This document shows, in pieces, positions 27,291-36,109 of a DNA stretch of 64,000 bases. The stretch is taken from assembly GCA_030426355.1 (NCBI GenBank), contig JAUHYQ010000004.1, positions 186,001 through 250,000 of the forward strand, given 5' to 3'. The stretch is from Gammaproteobacteria bacterium. GTDB lineage: Bacteria; Pseudomonadota; Gammaproteobacteria; Steroidobacterales; GCA-2729495. Under the pieces are notes generated by a model. It saw only the letters and a program-made list of their open reading frames with translations. It searched no databases and was not told the origin of the DNA. The position numbers and the translations under genes were made by a program. Each line of letters opens with the position of its first letter. Position 1 is the first letter of the stretch.

Positions 27291-28055
27291 ATGACCAGCG
27301 TGACAGAGCGTTTTTCCCTGCAAGGCGAGGTGGCCCTGGTCACCGGCGCGTCGCGCGGCATCGGCCAGGCCATTGCCCATGAGCTGGGTGTGGCGGGAGC
27401 GACCGTTATCGGCACGGCAACCAGCGATGCTGGCGCAGCGGGCATTAGCAAAGCATTTGATGCCGCCGGGATCACGGGCCGCGGTGTGGTGCTGGATGTG
27501 AGTGAGCGGGATGCAGCGGCAGCTTTGGTCAAAGACATCGGCGGTCAGGAAGGCACGGTAAGTATACTGGTCAACAATGCCGGCATTACCCGCGACAACC
27601 TGCTGATGCGCATGAAAGATACAGAGTGGGACGACGTTATTAACACCAATCTGTCGGGCGTCTTCGCAATGTCCAAAGCATGTATGCGCGGCATGATGAA
27701 AGCTCAGCGCGGCCGCATCATCAACATTGCATCGGTGGTCGGCGTTATGGGCAATGCCGGACAGGCCAATTATGCGGCAGCAAAAGCCGGCATTATCGGA
27801 TTCAGCAAATCCATGGCGCGGGAATTGGGTTCGCGCAATATCACGGTGAATGTCATTGCGCCGGGATTCATCCAAACGGACATGACCGACGCGCTGGGAG
27901 ACGATGCCAGGAACGCTCTGCAGAGCCAGATCCCGCTGGGCCGCCTTGGTGATCCAGCGGATATTTCGGGCGCGGTGCTGTTTCTGGCGTCGCCGGCCGG
28001 CAGCTATATAAGTGGCGCGACTTTGCACGTGAATGGCGGTATGTACATGACTTAA
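27291..28055 (+). CDS. fabG: 3-oxoacyl-ACP reductase FabG
   Basis: 254-residue short-chain dehydrogenase. NADPH-binding TGASRGIG at 18-25, NNAG at 95-98, and the catalytic set S148, Y161, K165 in the YAAAK arrangement. It reduces beta-ketoacyl-ACP in the fatty-acid elongation cycle. It heads the run fabG-acpP-fabF; the usual upstream partners plsX, fabH and fabD are missing here, replaced by divergent gspG. About eight residues precede the fold's first strand, slightly longer than E. coli FabG (244 residues). Confidence 0.93.
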   Translation: MTSVTERFSLQGEVALVTGASRGIGQAIAHELGVAGATVIGTATSDAGAAGISKAFDAAGITGRGVVLDVSERDAAAALVKDIGGQEGTVSILVNNAGITRDNLLMRMKDTEWDDVINTNLSGVFAMSKACMRGMMKAQRGRIINIASVVGVMGNAGQANYAAAKAGIIGFSKSMARELGSRNITVNVIAPGFIQTDMTDALGDDARNALQSQIPLGRLGDPADISGAVLFLASPAGSYISGATLHVNGGMYMT

Positions 28056-28138
28056 TGTGTCACTTAGAATACGCAGCCATTGTGGTGGTAGGTCTTTGTG
28101 GCCCGCTATGATCCTTTAGATTGGGAACTTTAAGAACT

Positions 28139-28378
28139 ATGAGCAACATTGAAGAGCAAGTTAAGAACATCGTCGCGGAACAGCTCGGTGTAAAAGGGGA
28201 AGAGGTCAAGAACGAGTCTTCCTTCGTGGACGATCTGGGTGCGGACTCGCTCGACACCGTTGAACTGGTGATGGCGCTGGAGGAAGAGTTTGAAACCGAG
28301 ATTCCTGACGACGAAGCCGAGAAGATCACCACTGTTCAGCAGGCAATCGACTACATCACTGCGCATTCTGACAGCTAG
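28139..28378 (+). CDS. acpP: Acyl carrier protein
   Basis: 79 residues, acidic. The phosphopantetheine attachment serine is S37 in [13 protein letters not shown]. The start is ATG 28139 (MSNIEEQVK), which matches the conserved AcpP N-terminus; the frame upstream to 28121 is not used in the family. AcpP carries growing acyl chains in fatty-acid synthesis and also serves lipid A and phospholipid synthesis. It lies 83 bases after fabG and 42 bases before fabF, gaps that usually carry its own strong promoter and stable leader. Confidence 0.96.
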   Translation: MSNIEEQVKNIVAEQLGVKGEEVKNESSFVDDLGADSLDTVELVMALEEEFETEIPDDEAEKITTVQQAIDYITAHSDS

Positions 28379-28420
28379 CCCGGTATCCCGGGACGGCTTT
28401 CCAATTCGAGCAGAACGAGC

Positions 28421-29680
28421 ATGAGCAGGCGGCGAGTCGTCGTAACGGGCTTAGGCACCATTGCGCCCACGGGTAACGACACACCCACGGCGTGGGGCAA
28501 CGTGGTGAACGGCGTCAGTGGCATTGGTCCGATCGAGGAATTCATTCCCGACTTCGATACAGCGGCTTTCACCACGCGGTTTGGCGGCGGCATCAAAAAC
28601 TTTGATGTCGAGTCCATCATGCCGGCCAAAGAGGCCCGCAAGATGGATATTTTTATGCACTATGGCATCGCGGCAGCGCGCGAGGCCATTACCGACTCGG
28701 GGCTCGAAGTCACGGATGCCAACCGCAATCGCGTGGGCGTGGCCATGGGCTCGGGTATCGGCGGCATCGGCACCATCGAGGCCAACCACGACAAGTACAT
28801 TGAGGCGGGGCGTAATCCCAAGCGCATTTCCCCGTTTTTCGTGCCGGGGAGCATCATCAACATGATTTCCGGCCATGTTTCCATCGAATACGGCCTGGCC
28901 GGCCCAAATATCGCGCTGGTCACTGCCTGCACAACTTCGACGCACTGTATCGGCATCGCCGGACGCACCATAGCCTACGGTGATGCAGACGTGATGCTGG
29001 CAGGTGGTGCCGAGTACGCCACGACGGTCCTGGGTCTGGGCGGCTTTTGTTCAGCGCGCGCGCTGTCGCAGCGGAATGACGATCCACAGGCCGCCAGCCG
29101 GCCTTGGGATCGTGACCGGGATGGTTTTGTCTTGAGCAACGGGGGCGCCTGCCTGGTGCTCGAGGAGCTTGAGCATGCCAAGGCACGGGGCGCGACCATT
29201 TATGCGGAGCTGTCCGGCTTTGGCATGAGTGGCGATGCGTATCACATTACCGCGCCCCCCGAGGACGGCAACGGTGCTGCCCGGTGCATGACGGCCGCGC
29301 TTAACGATGCGGGCCTGAACCCCGAGGACATCAATTACATTAACGCCCATGGCACGTCGACATTGCTGGGTGACAAGGCGGAAACATCCGCCATTAAGAG
29401 CGTGTTCGGTGCACACGCCAGCAAGGTAGCGGTGAGTTCGACCAAGTCGACGACCGGGCATCTGCTTGGTGCGGCCGGTGCGGTTGAAGCGGTTTTTGCC
29501 AGCATGGCCATTCATGATCAGGTGGTGCCGCCGACCATCAATCTGGAGAACCCCGGCGAGGGTTGCGACCTGGATTACGTGCCGGGTACTGCCCGCGAAA
29601 TGGAAGTAAAAGCTGTGATCAGCAATTCATTTGGCTTTGGCGGTACCAACGGCAGTCTGTTGTTCACGCGCTGCCACTAA
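28421..29680 (+). CDS. fabF: 3-oxoacyl-ACP synthase II FabF
   Basis: 419 residues with the Cys-His-His triad: C170 in [10 protein letters not shown]310 in NAHGTST and H347 in TTGHLLG. The condensing enzyme extends acyl-ACP with malonyl-ACP. In many FabF proteins the residues after the active cysteine read TSG; here they read TTS, still compatible with activity. It precedes pabB by 13 bases using the shorter pabB start. Confidence 0.95.
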   Translation: MSRRRVVVTGLGTIAPTGNDTPTAWGNVVNGVSGIGPIEEFIPDFDTAAFTTRFGGGIKNFDVESIMPAKEARKMDIFMHYGIAAAREAITDSGLEVTDANRNRVGVAMGSGIGGIGTIEANHDKYIEAGRNPKRISPFFVPGSIINMISGHVSIEYGLAGPNIALVTACTTSTHCIGIAGRTIAYGDADVMLAGGAEYATTVLGLGGFCSARALSQRNDDPQAASRPWDRDRDGFVLSNGGACLVLEELEHAKARGATIYAELSGFGMSGDAYHITAPPEDGNGAARCMTAALNDAGLNPEDINYINAHGTSTLLGDKAETSAIKSVFGAHASKVAVSSTKSTTGHLLGAAGAVEAVFASMAIHDQVVPPTINLENPGEGCDLDYVPGTAREMEVKAVISNSFGFGGTNGSLLFTRCH

Positions 29681-29693
29681 GCCGGCTGCAGGC

Positions 29694-31097
29694 ATGAACT
29701 CCCGTGCGGGCAGTTCGTTTACTTTTACAGCGTATCGGCCGCCGGCGGATCGCGAGCCGGATCTGGCCGGGCTCGCCGCCCGCTACCCGGAACGTTATCC
29801 ATTCCTGCTTGAAAGCGTGGCCGCCGGTCCGGCATTAGCACGCTACAACATTCTGTTTGGCTTTCCCGGCGATACCCTTGAGCTGTCTGCGAACGGTGAA
29901 CTTACGGGCGCCCCCGGCGTCACCACACGCAGCAGTGGTTTCCTGTATGCGCTGGACGAATGGTGGCAAAGCGAACGGTCGGACGACCGCAGCGATGAGC
30001 TGCCGTTCACGGGCGGCTGGTTTGTGTTTCTGGGCTACGAACTGGCCGCCGAGGTTGAGCCGACGCTGCGACTGCAGGTCGATGCGGCCATGCCGGTGGC
30101 GTTCGCTACCCGCGTGCCGCTTGCCGTCATTCACGATACGCGCACCGGCACTTTCGGGATTGTCGCCGAGGATGCCGCCACGATGCGGGTGCCGCAGGTC
30201 GTCAGCGACCTCGATGCCTTGTCTGGCGATAGCAACACATCCGATGAACTGCCGGAATTCACCGTGGTTGAAGACGATCCCGCCATTTACCTGGCGGCAG
30301 TCGAGCGCGCCAAGCAATACATTGCGGCCGGTGATATTTTTCAGGCCAACCTGTCGCGCCGCTGGTGCGTGCGGATGGACACGGTTCCGGCTCCGGTGGA
30401 GCTCTATCGGCGCTTGCGTCGCACCAATCCGTCGCCGTTTGGCGGCCTGATACAACGCCCGGATTTTTCACTGGTCTCGTCATCCCCGGAGCGGCTCATA
30501 AGGCGGCGTGGGCAACGCCTGGATACTCGTCCCATTGCCGGCACGCGGCCGCGCACGGAAGTGCCGGAACACACGGAATCTCGCAAACAGGAGTTGTTGG
30601 GGCATCCCAAGGAACGCGCCGAACACATTATGCTTATCGATCTGGAGCGCAACGATCTGGGTCGGGTATGTGAAGGCGGCAGTGTGAACGTTGATGAATA
30701 CATGGTCATCGAAAGTTATTCGCACGTGCATCACATCGTGTCGAACGTAACGGGGCGGGCGCGGCCGGATGTCACCCCGGGTGAGTTAATACGCGCCATT
30801 TTCCCGGGCGGCACCATCACGGGCTGTCCCAAGGTGCGCTGCATGGAGATCATCAGCGAACTGGAAGACCGGCCGCGAGGTGCCTACACCGGCTCGATGG
30901 GTTATCTGAATCGCAACGGCGACTGCGATCTGAATATATTGATTCGCACCATGAGCGTGCGTGGCCGCGAACTCGAGATTGCAGCCGGCAGCGGTATCGT
31001 TGCCGATTCAGAACCGACCGAAGAACTGGACGAAACCCGCGCCAAGGCCAAAGGCCTGTTGCTGGCCCTGCAACCATCCCTGGGGTCAGAGTCATGA
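29694..31097 (+). CDS. pabB: Aminodeoxychorismate synthase component I (chorismate-binding)
   Basis: About 467 residues from ATG 29694; the longer frame to 29631 overlaps fabF and adds a non-conserved leader. The chorismate-binding domain shows GDIFQANLSRR, SSPERLIRR, IDLERNDLGRVCE, FPGGTITGCPK and GSGIVADSEP. It makes 4-amino-4-deoxychorismate from chorismate and ammonia for folate. The active-site loop reads PIAGTRPR, with Ala (A282) where E. coli PabB has the catalytic Lys of PIKGT; PIAGT is the form usual in TrpE. The four-base overlap with pabC argues for PabB, but an anthranilate-type or dual function is possible. Confidence 0.8.
   Translation: MNSRAGSSFTFTAYRPPADREPDLAGLAARYPERYPFLLESVAAGPALARYNILFGFPGDTLELSANGELTGAPGVTTRSSGFLYALDEWWQSERSDDRSDELPFTGGWFVFLGYELAAEVEPTLRLQVDAAMPVAFATRVPLAVIHDTRTGTFGIVAEDAATMRVPQVVSDLDALSGDSNTSDELPEFTVVEDDPAIYLAAVERAKQYIAAGDIFQANLSRRWCVRMDTVPAPVELYRRLRRTNPSPFGGLIQRPDFSLVSSSPERLIRRRGQRLDTRPIAGTRPRTEVPEHTESRKQELLGHPKERAEHIMLIDLERNDLGRVCEGGSVNVDEYMVIESYSHVHHIVSNVTGRARPDVTPGELIRAIFPGGTITGCPKVRCMEIISELEDRPRGAYTGSMGYLNRNGDCDLNILIRTMSVRGRELEIAAGSGIVADSEPTEELDETRAKAKGLLLALQPSLGSES
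31082..31092 (+). repeat. GGGGTCAGAGT copy 3 (pabB-pabC junction)
   Basis: Exact 11-base core at the last codons of pabB, immediately before the ATG of pabC. Confidence 0.65.
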
Positions 31098-31921
31098 TGC
31101 GCTGGTTGGTCAACGGTGCTCCCGATGCGCAGATTGACGTGACTGACCGTGGGTTCAGTTACGGTGACGGTTTGTTCGAAACCATTGCAGTGCGCAACGG
31201 GCAACTGCGTTTTTTTGGCGCTCACTATGCACGCCTGGTGTTGTCATGCCGTCGGTTGTTATTACCGGTGCCCGACCAGCATGCACTGACCGAAAACGCA
31301 ACACGACTCATGGGCGATGATACCGACGGCACGCTCAAGATTATTGTCAGTCGCGGGCCCGGAGAACGCGGCTATCGTTTGCCCAAAACGACACAGCCAA
31401 CGTGCGCAATCGGGTTCAGTCCTGAACCGGTGACCCTTTCGCCGGTTGACGGTATTGTGGCGACTGTCTGCACCACCCGGGTCAGCAGCAATCCCGCCAC
31501 GGCCGGAATGAAAACGCTGAATCGTTTGGAGCAGGTGCTGGCGCGAGCGGAATGGGATGATCCGGCTGTTGCCGAAGGCCTGATGCAAAACATGTCGGAT
31601 GATCTGATCGGCGGTACCATGTCGAATCTCTTTGTGGTGCTTCGTGATCAGTTATGGACACCGGTTCTGGACGAGTCGGGCGTGCACGGTGTCATGCGCG
31701 CGCAGGTCATGAACCTTGCGGAAGATCTCGGCATCGCTTGCAACGAAAGACGGCTCACTCCGGGTGTGCTGGAGGAAGCAGAGGATGTTTTTTTTACCAA
31801 TGCACGGGTTGGCGTCTGGCCGGTCGCGCGCATTGCCGGGTATGAATATGTGCGTCATCCGCGCACTCTGGAAATTATGCGCGGTCTGGCACAGCGCGGT
31901 GTAATCGAATGCGCCCACTGA
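31094..31921 (+). CDS. pabC: Aminodeoxychorismate lyase
   Basis: 275-residue fold-type IV PLP enzyme. DRGFSYGDGLFETI near the N-terminus and the PLP lysine K140 in GMKTLNRLEQVLAR fit PabC. It releases pyruvate from aminodeoxychorismate to give p-aminobenzoate. Its ATG overlaps the pabB TGA by four bases; a copy of GGGGTCAGAGT covers the junction at the ribosome-binding position. It ends 13 bases inside mltG. Confidence 0.92.
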   Translation: MMRWLVNGAPDAQIDVTDRGFSYGDGLFETIAVRNGQLRFFGAHYARLVLSCRRLLLPVPDQHALTENATRLMGDDTDGTLKIIVSRGPGERGYRLPKTTQPTCAIGFSPEPVTLSPVDGIVATVCTTRVSSNPATAGMKTLNRLEQVLARAEWDDPAVAEGLMQNMSDDLIGGTMSNLFVVLRDQLWTPVLDESGVHGVMRAQVMNLAEDLGIACNERRLTPGVLEEAEDVFFTNARVGVWPVARIAGYEYVRHPRTLEIMRGLAQRGVIECAH

Positions 31922-32943
31922 AGAAAATATTGCGCCTGGCAAGCGTTGCCGCGGTCGTTGCTGTTGTGGCTGCGGGCGCGTGGGTTTGGGTCACTGCGCA
32001 TGCGCCGCTGCCAGGGTTGACGCAACCGCTCACGTTAACGGTGCAAACGGGAGCGTCGGCCGCGACCGTGGCCCGCCAACTCGGTGAGCAGGGCGTGTTG
32101 CATGCCCCGCTGTTGTTCCGGTTGTGGGCGCGCGTCAGCGGGGCGGCGGGTCAGCTCAAGGCCGGTGAGTATGAGTTGACGCCGGGCATCAGCATGACGG
32201 ACATACTGGATTTGCTGGTCGCAGGACGGGTCAGGCTGTACCCGTTTACTATTCTGGAAGGCTGGACCTGGCGCGATGTCCGTGACGCGATTGAGGCCAG
32301 CTCAGTTATTCAAAAGACCGTTGCGCTGACCAGCGCGGAAAGTATGGCCGCGTTATTGCCGGGAAATCTGCAGCACGCGGAAGGCCGGCTGTTTCCCGAT
32401 ACTTATACGATTGCGCGCGGCACCACCGACGTAGAGCTGTTGAGGCAGGCGGCGGAACTCATGCGCGTGCGTCTCGCTGCGGCATGGGACAACCGTGCCG
32501 TCGATTTACCTTTACAGACTCCGCAGCAATTGCTGACCCTGGCGTCTATTATTGAGCGCGAAACTGCCCTGGACATCGAACGGCCTGAAGTTGCCGGTGT
32601 CTTTATTCGTCGCATGCGCAAAGGCATGCGTCTGCAGACCGATCCCACTGTTATTTATGGTCTCGGAGAAAGTTTCGACGGCAATCTGACACGTGTTCAT
32701 TTACTCACTGACACGCCCTACAACACGTATACGCGCAGTGGATTGCCGCCCACACCGATTGCAATGCCCGGTGAAGCATCGCTGCAGGCTGCCGCGCATC
32801 CGCGGGAGGGTGACAGTTTGTTTTTCGTAGCTTCCGACAAGCTTGACGGCAGCCACGTTTTTTCTGTCACACTGGATGAGCACAACGCGGCCGTGGCCGC
32901 GTATATAGCGGCACTCAGGCGGGCGCGAATCAATTCGCCGTAG
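31909..32943 (+). CDS. mltG: Endolytic murein transglycosylase MltG
   Basis: 344 residues: an N-terminal membrane anchor (LASVAAVVAVVAAGAWVWV), a LysM-like segment, and the YceG domain. The catalytic glutamate is E216 in ASIIERET; TDPTVIYGLG and YNTYTRSGLPPTPI follow as expected. It cuts nascent glycan strands in the periplasm. Position between pabC and tmk is the gammaproteobacterial norm. Confidence 0.94.
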   Translation: MRPLKKILRLASVAAVVAVVAAGAWVWVTAHAPLPGLTQPLTLTVQTGASAATVARQLGEQGVLHAPLLFRLWARVSGAAGQLKAGEYELTPGISMTDILDLLVAGRVRLYPFTILEGWTWRDVRDAIEASSVIQKTVALTSAESMAALLPGNLQHAEGRLFPDTYTIARGTTDVELLRQAAELMRVRLAAAWDNRAVDLPLQTPQQLLTLASIIERETALDIERPEVAGVFIRRMRKGMRLQTDPTVIYGLGESFDGNLTRVHLLTDTPYNTYTRSGLPPTPIAMPGEASLQAAAHPREGDSLFFVASDKLDGSHVFSVTLDEHNAAVAAYIAALRRARINSP

Positions 32944-32969
32944 GTGCGGCGAAACAGTCAGAGGCAGTT

Positions 32970-33593
32970 ATGGCAGGGCGCTTTATCACCATCGAAGGCA
33001 TCGAAGGCGTGGGCAAATCCACCAACGTGGATTTTATAGCCCGCTATTTTCGCGAGCGCGGCGAAACGGTGGTGGTGACCCGCGAGCCCGGCGGTACCGA
33101 GTTGGCCGAAGCGATTCGTCGGTTAATTCTCGACACACCGCGGGAAGGTTTGTCCGACACCGGCGAGTTGTTGCTGATGTTTGCGGCCCGGGCCGAACAT
33201 CTGCACAGTTTAATCAGGCCTGCACTGGCGCGCGGGGATACGGTGATTTGTGATCGGTTTACCGATGCAACGTTTGCCTACCAGGGCAGTGGTCGCGGTA
33301 TGGACTGGGGGCGCATCGAAACCCTGCAGACGCTCGTGCAGGGGGATTTGCGGCCTGACCTGACGGTGTTGCTCGATGCCGATACGGCGGTATCTGCGCA
33401 GCGTGTTGCCGGGCGAGGGGAGGCTAAAGACCGCTTTGAGCAGGAACGAGCCGAGTTTTTTGCGCGCGTGCGTGCGGGCTATCTGAGGCTCGCCGCTGAA
33501 AACCCGCAGCGCATCACGGTGGTGGATGCGGCGCAGCCGCTGGTCGACGTGCAGGCCCGTCTTAAAGAAAAACTAGATGTCAGATTCAAATAA
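32970..33593 (+). CDS. tmk: Thymidylate kinase
   Basis: 207 residues with P-loop GIEGVGKST at 10-18, DR(F/Y) motif CDRFTDATFAYQGSGRG, and LID region RGEAKDRFEQE. It phosphorylates dTMP to dTDP. It starts 26 bases after mltG. The basic residue in the LID (rather than the P-loop) fits the E. coli-type subgroup. Confidence 0.96.
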   Translation: MAGRFITIEGIEGVGKSTNVDFIARYFRERGETVVVTREPGGTELAEAIRRLILDTPREGLSDTGELLLMFAARAEHLHSLIRPALARGDTVICDRFTDATFAYQGSGRGMDWGRIETLQTLVQGDLRPDLTVLLDADTAVSAQRVAGRGEAKDRFEQERAEFFARVRAGYLRLAAENPQRITVVDAAQPLVDVQARLKEKLDVRFK

Positions 33594-33605
33594 ATAAATA
33601 AAATA

Positions 33606-34571
33606 TTGTTTAATATAGAAAAAATATACGATGAATTACCGTGGCTGAGTGACCATCAGCGGCGCCTGAGCGACAGCATCGCGGCCGGCAATCTTCCGCA
33701 TTCGCTGATCATTCAGGGGCCGCGGGGCATGGGGCGGCGGCAACTCGCGCTGTGGCTGGCGGGCCGCGTGTTAGGTGCGGAGCCGGTGCGCGCTCTGCCG
33801 GACGGCGGTTATGAAGCGGTGCATCCCGATTTCCGGGCGATCGCGGCGCCGTATGTTGATACAAAAGGCAAGGAACGCAAGACGCTGGGTGTGGACGTGA
33901 TCCGTGAGCGCCTGATTCCCTTTCTGGCGCTAACCAGCCATGGCACGGGTGCCCGGGTGCTGGTGGTGTTTCCGGCCGATGCGTTGACGGTGAATGCGGC
34001 TAACAGCCTGCTCAAGACGCTGGAGGAGCCGCCCGCGGGGGCCCTTATCGTGCTGGTCTGCGAGACTTTGGCGCGACTGCCGGCAACGGTTACCAGCCGT
34101 TGTCAGCAGGTTCGTCTGGGGCCTCCGGATACCGCCATGGCGCTGGCCTGGCTGGAGCAGCAGGCGCCAGGGCAGCGATTTGAGCGGCTGCTGGAGTTTG
34201 CCGGCGGAGCACCCCTTGCAGCATTGCAGCTGTATCACGAGGATTTTCCGAGTTTTGCCAACGCCTTTCTGAGTGCCGTTGGCCAATTGGAGGCCGGTAC
34301 CGCCAACCCCATGGCGGTGGCCGCGGATTGCCGCAATCAGGAGGCATTGGCCCTGCAATTGCTGGAGTGGCGGATAGCCGAGCGCATTCGTGAGGCGGTG
34401 GGTCGCGCTGAACGGCAGCCTGAGATGCTGGACGCCGGATTTCGACAGTTAGGCGAAATTCGAGAACTGCGTCGCGTAATTAACGGTGGAATCAACGCAG
34501 AATTGGGCCTCGCAGGATTATTGTTAGATTGGTACGGTGGCTTTGGCCGCCGTCAAAACAGAGCGAAATAA
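33606..34571 (+). CDS. holB: DNA polymerase III delta' subunit
   Basis: About 321 residues starting at TTG 33606 after an AT-rich gap; no in-frame ATG is available nearby. It has the clamp-loader AAA+ fold: GPRGMGRRQLALWLAGRVLG (degenerate P-loop, as normal for delta'), HPDF, TLGVDVIRE, and NAANSLLKTLEEPP with TSRCQQ. The four-cysteine zinc module normally found before HPDF is absent; that stretch contains no cysteine. Its stop overlaps the pilZ ATG by one base. Confidence 0.9.
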   Translation: MFNIEKIYDELPWLSDHQRRLSDSIAAGNLPHSLIIQGPRGMGRRQLALWLAGRVLGAEPVRALPDGGYEAVHPDFRAIAAPYVDTKGKERKTLGVDVIRERLIPFLALTSHGTGARVLVVFPADALTVNAANSLLKTLEEPPAGALIVLVCETLARLPATVTSRCQQVRLGPPDTAMALAWLEQQAPGQRFERLLEFAGGAPLAALQLYHEDFPSFANAFLSAVGQLEAGTANPMAVAADCRNQEALALQLLEWRIAERIREAVGRAERQPEMLDAGFRQLGEIRELRRVINGGINAELGLAGLLLDWYGGFGRRQNRAK

Positions 34572-34909
34572 TGGCTAAACCCGGACTACTGACACTGACG
34601 ATCAAAGACAAAGCTGCGCTGTACCTTGCGTACATGCCGTTTGTCAGCAATGGTGGATTGTTTATCCCAACCAACAGCACCTACAACCTGGGCGATGAAG
34701 TGTTCATGCTTCTTAACCTAATGGACGAGGGTGATAAGCTACCGGTTGCGGGCAAAGTTATCTGGATCACGCCCAAAGGTGCGCAGGGAAAACGCATGGC
34801 CGGCATCGGTGTGCAGTTCAGTGAGCAGGATAACGGCGATACTCAGAAGAAAATCAGCAACTACCTTGCCGGGGCGCTTGACGGCGATAAAGCCACCCAC
34901 ACGATGTAG
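34571..34909 (+). CDS. pilZ: Type IV pilus biogenesis protein PilZ
   Basis: 112 residues from ATG 34571. LTLTIKDKAALYLAYMPF, GGLFIPTN, LGDEVFMLLNLMDE and VIWITPKGAQGKRMAGIGVQF are strongly conserved in the founding PilZ of Pseudomonas, which also lies next to holB. Founding-type PilZ proteins lack the RxxxR c-di-GMP motif, and none is seen here; they act with pilus assembly factors rather than as nucleotide sensors. No other type IV pilus genes are in the window. The frame extends to 34529 but that start is inside holB. Confidence 0.93.
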   Translation: MAKPGLLTLTIKDKAALYLAYMPFVSNGGLFIPTNSTYNLGDEVFMLLNLMDEGDKLPVAGKVIWITPKGAQGKRMAGIGVQFSEQDNGDTQKKISNYLAGALDGDKATHTM

Positions 34910-34938
34910 CATCTGAGCCGCTGTACGCGCGATCGTCG

Positions 34939-34962
34939 TCGCCTAATAGATCGATCAGGCGA
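34939..34962. terminator. Possible hairpin between convergent pilZ and the Crp-like gene
   Basis: TCGCCT at 34939-34944 pairs with AGGCGA at 34957-34962, followed by a direct repeat of GATCAGGCGAG (34953 and 34965). There is no T-run, so termination is only suggested by position. Confidence 0.3.
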
Positions 34963-34966
34963 GGGA

Positions 34967-36022
34967 TCAGGCGAGGCTGAGTTCGCTGGTATTTAAACCG
35001 CCCTTTAAAACCCGCGTTTCAAAACCGCGTTCATTGAGTATGAATGCACCTGCTGAGCTGCGGCGACCGGTATCGCAACACACCACGTAGGTCGTGTCCG
35101 GATCGAGGGCGCTGAGTTTCAGGCGTATAAAGTACAGTGGGATGTTAATCGCATCCTGCTCATGGAAACTGTCGAATTCGCTTGGCAGCCTTACATCGAG
35201 CCATTTGGCGCCATCTGCCACGAGGCTTTTCGCTTCACTGTAATCGACCCAATCCAGCATGGGTTCGTTAAGCAAGGTCGCAAAATCATCTTTGGCGAGC
35301 CGCATCAGCGAGCCATCCGTCTGCATGGTTACCGTAGCATTGCGCTTGCTCTCGGAAATCAGCGCCTCTTCGCCAAAGGTGTCGCCGACACCGAGTTCTG
35401 CCAGTCGAATGCCTTCTTTATTAAGCGGCGTTTCGCGCACGACGCTGCATTTGCCCGAGGTGATGGCATAAAAATAGTCGCCGTCCTCGCCTTGCTTGAT
35501 GATGACATCGCCCGCTTTGTGGTTGATCTGCTGCATGCGGATAAATATGGCCTGAATATTGGCCGGTGGAATCCGTTGAAAGGCCCGTGTTTGCAACAGC
35601 GTCGTCATCCAGTCCTGCTTGCTGCTGTCGCCTTTGCTGGACTCCAGTTCGGAAACTTCGTAGGAGCCGGTCTGATCCCATGTCAACATCACGTCCAGCA
35701 GGTCGGTGTCGATGGAAATGTATTCAATATCGTCAATCGCAACCGCAGTTTGCTGGCGGGGCAGCACCGGCGATATCGCGAATTTCGCTTCGTCATCGTC
35801 TGCCGTGATGACAGTCTTGTTGTCGGCCTCGTCCGTCAGTTCGATTGTGCCGCTGACCAGAAAGAGCGTGCGTTTCTGAGTATCACCCCGGCCAAACAGG
35901 GTCAGGCCGGACTCCAGTTCGCGAATACTGGTTTTCTTGGCCAGCGCGGAAAGGTTCTGCCGCTTCATTCCGTCCATCGGGCAGAAGCGCTGCAGTATTG
36001 CGTTTGTAAGCTCAGTCGGCAT
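34967..36022 (-). CDS. Double cyclic-nucleotide-binding domain protein with C-terminal rhodanese
   Basis: 351 residues. Two Crp-like beta-roll domains, about 1-120 and 150-255 (second with GDVIIKQGEDGDYFY and FGEEALISESKRNATV, a near-canonical phosphate-binding cassette), then a rhodanese domain about 265-350 with KWLDVRLPSEF, INIPL and VVCCDTGRRS as the active-loop region. There is no DNA-binding helix-turn-helix, so this is a signalling or sulfur-handling sensor, not a Crp-type regulator. It is transcribed alone, convergent with the fab-pilZ operon. Confidence 0.85.
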   Translation of the reverse strand: MPTELTNAILQRFCPMDGMKRQNLSALAKKTSIRELESGLTLFGRGDTQKRTLFLVSGTIELTDEADNKTVITADDDEAKFAISPVLPRQQTAVAIDDIEYISIDTDLLDVMLTWDQTGSYEVSELESSKGDSSKQDWMTTLLQTRAFQRIPPANIQAIFIRMQQINHKAGDVIIKQGEDGDYFYAITSGKCSVVRETPLNKEGIRLAELGVGDTFGEEALISESKRNATVTMQTDGSLMRLAKDDFATLLNEPMLDWVDYSEAKSLVADGAKWLDVRLPSEFDSFHEQDAINIPLYFIRLKLSALDPDTTYVVCCDTGRRSSAGAFILNERGFETRVLKGGLNTSELSLA

Positions 36023-36109
36023 TGGGTCTCAACAACTGTTTCGGCTGTGCCGCAGAACGGCAATGCGCGGTATTTTACGGGCTAGAGCAGTCAGGTGAAA
36101 GGTCGTATT

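Noticed and set aside
29631-29693. Longer pabB start overlapping fabF
   Set aside because: The extra 21 residues are not like PabB and the ATG at 29694 fits family length.
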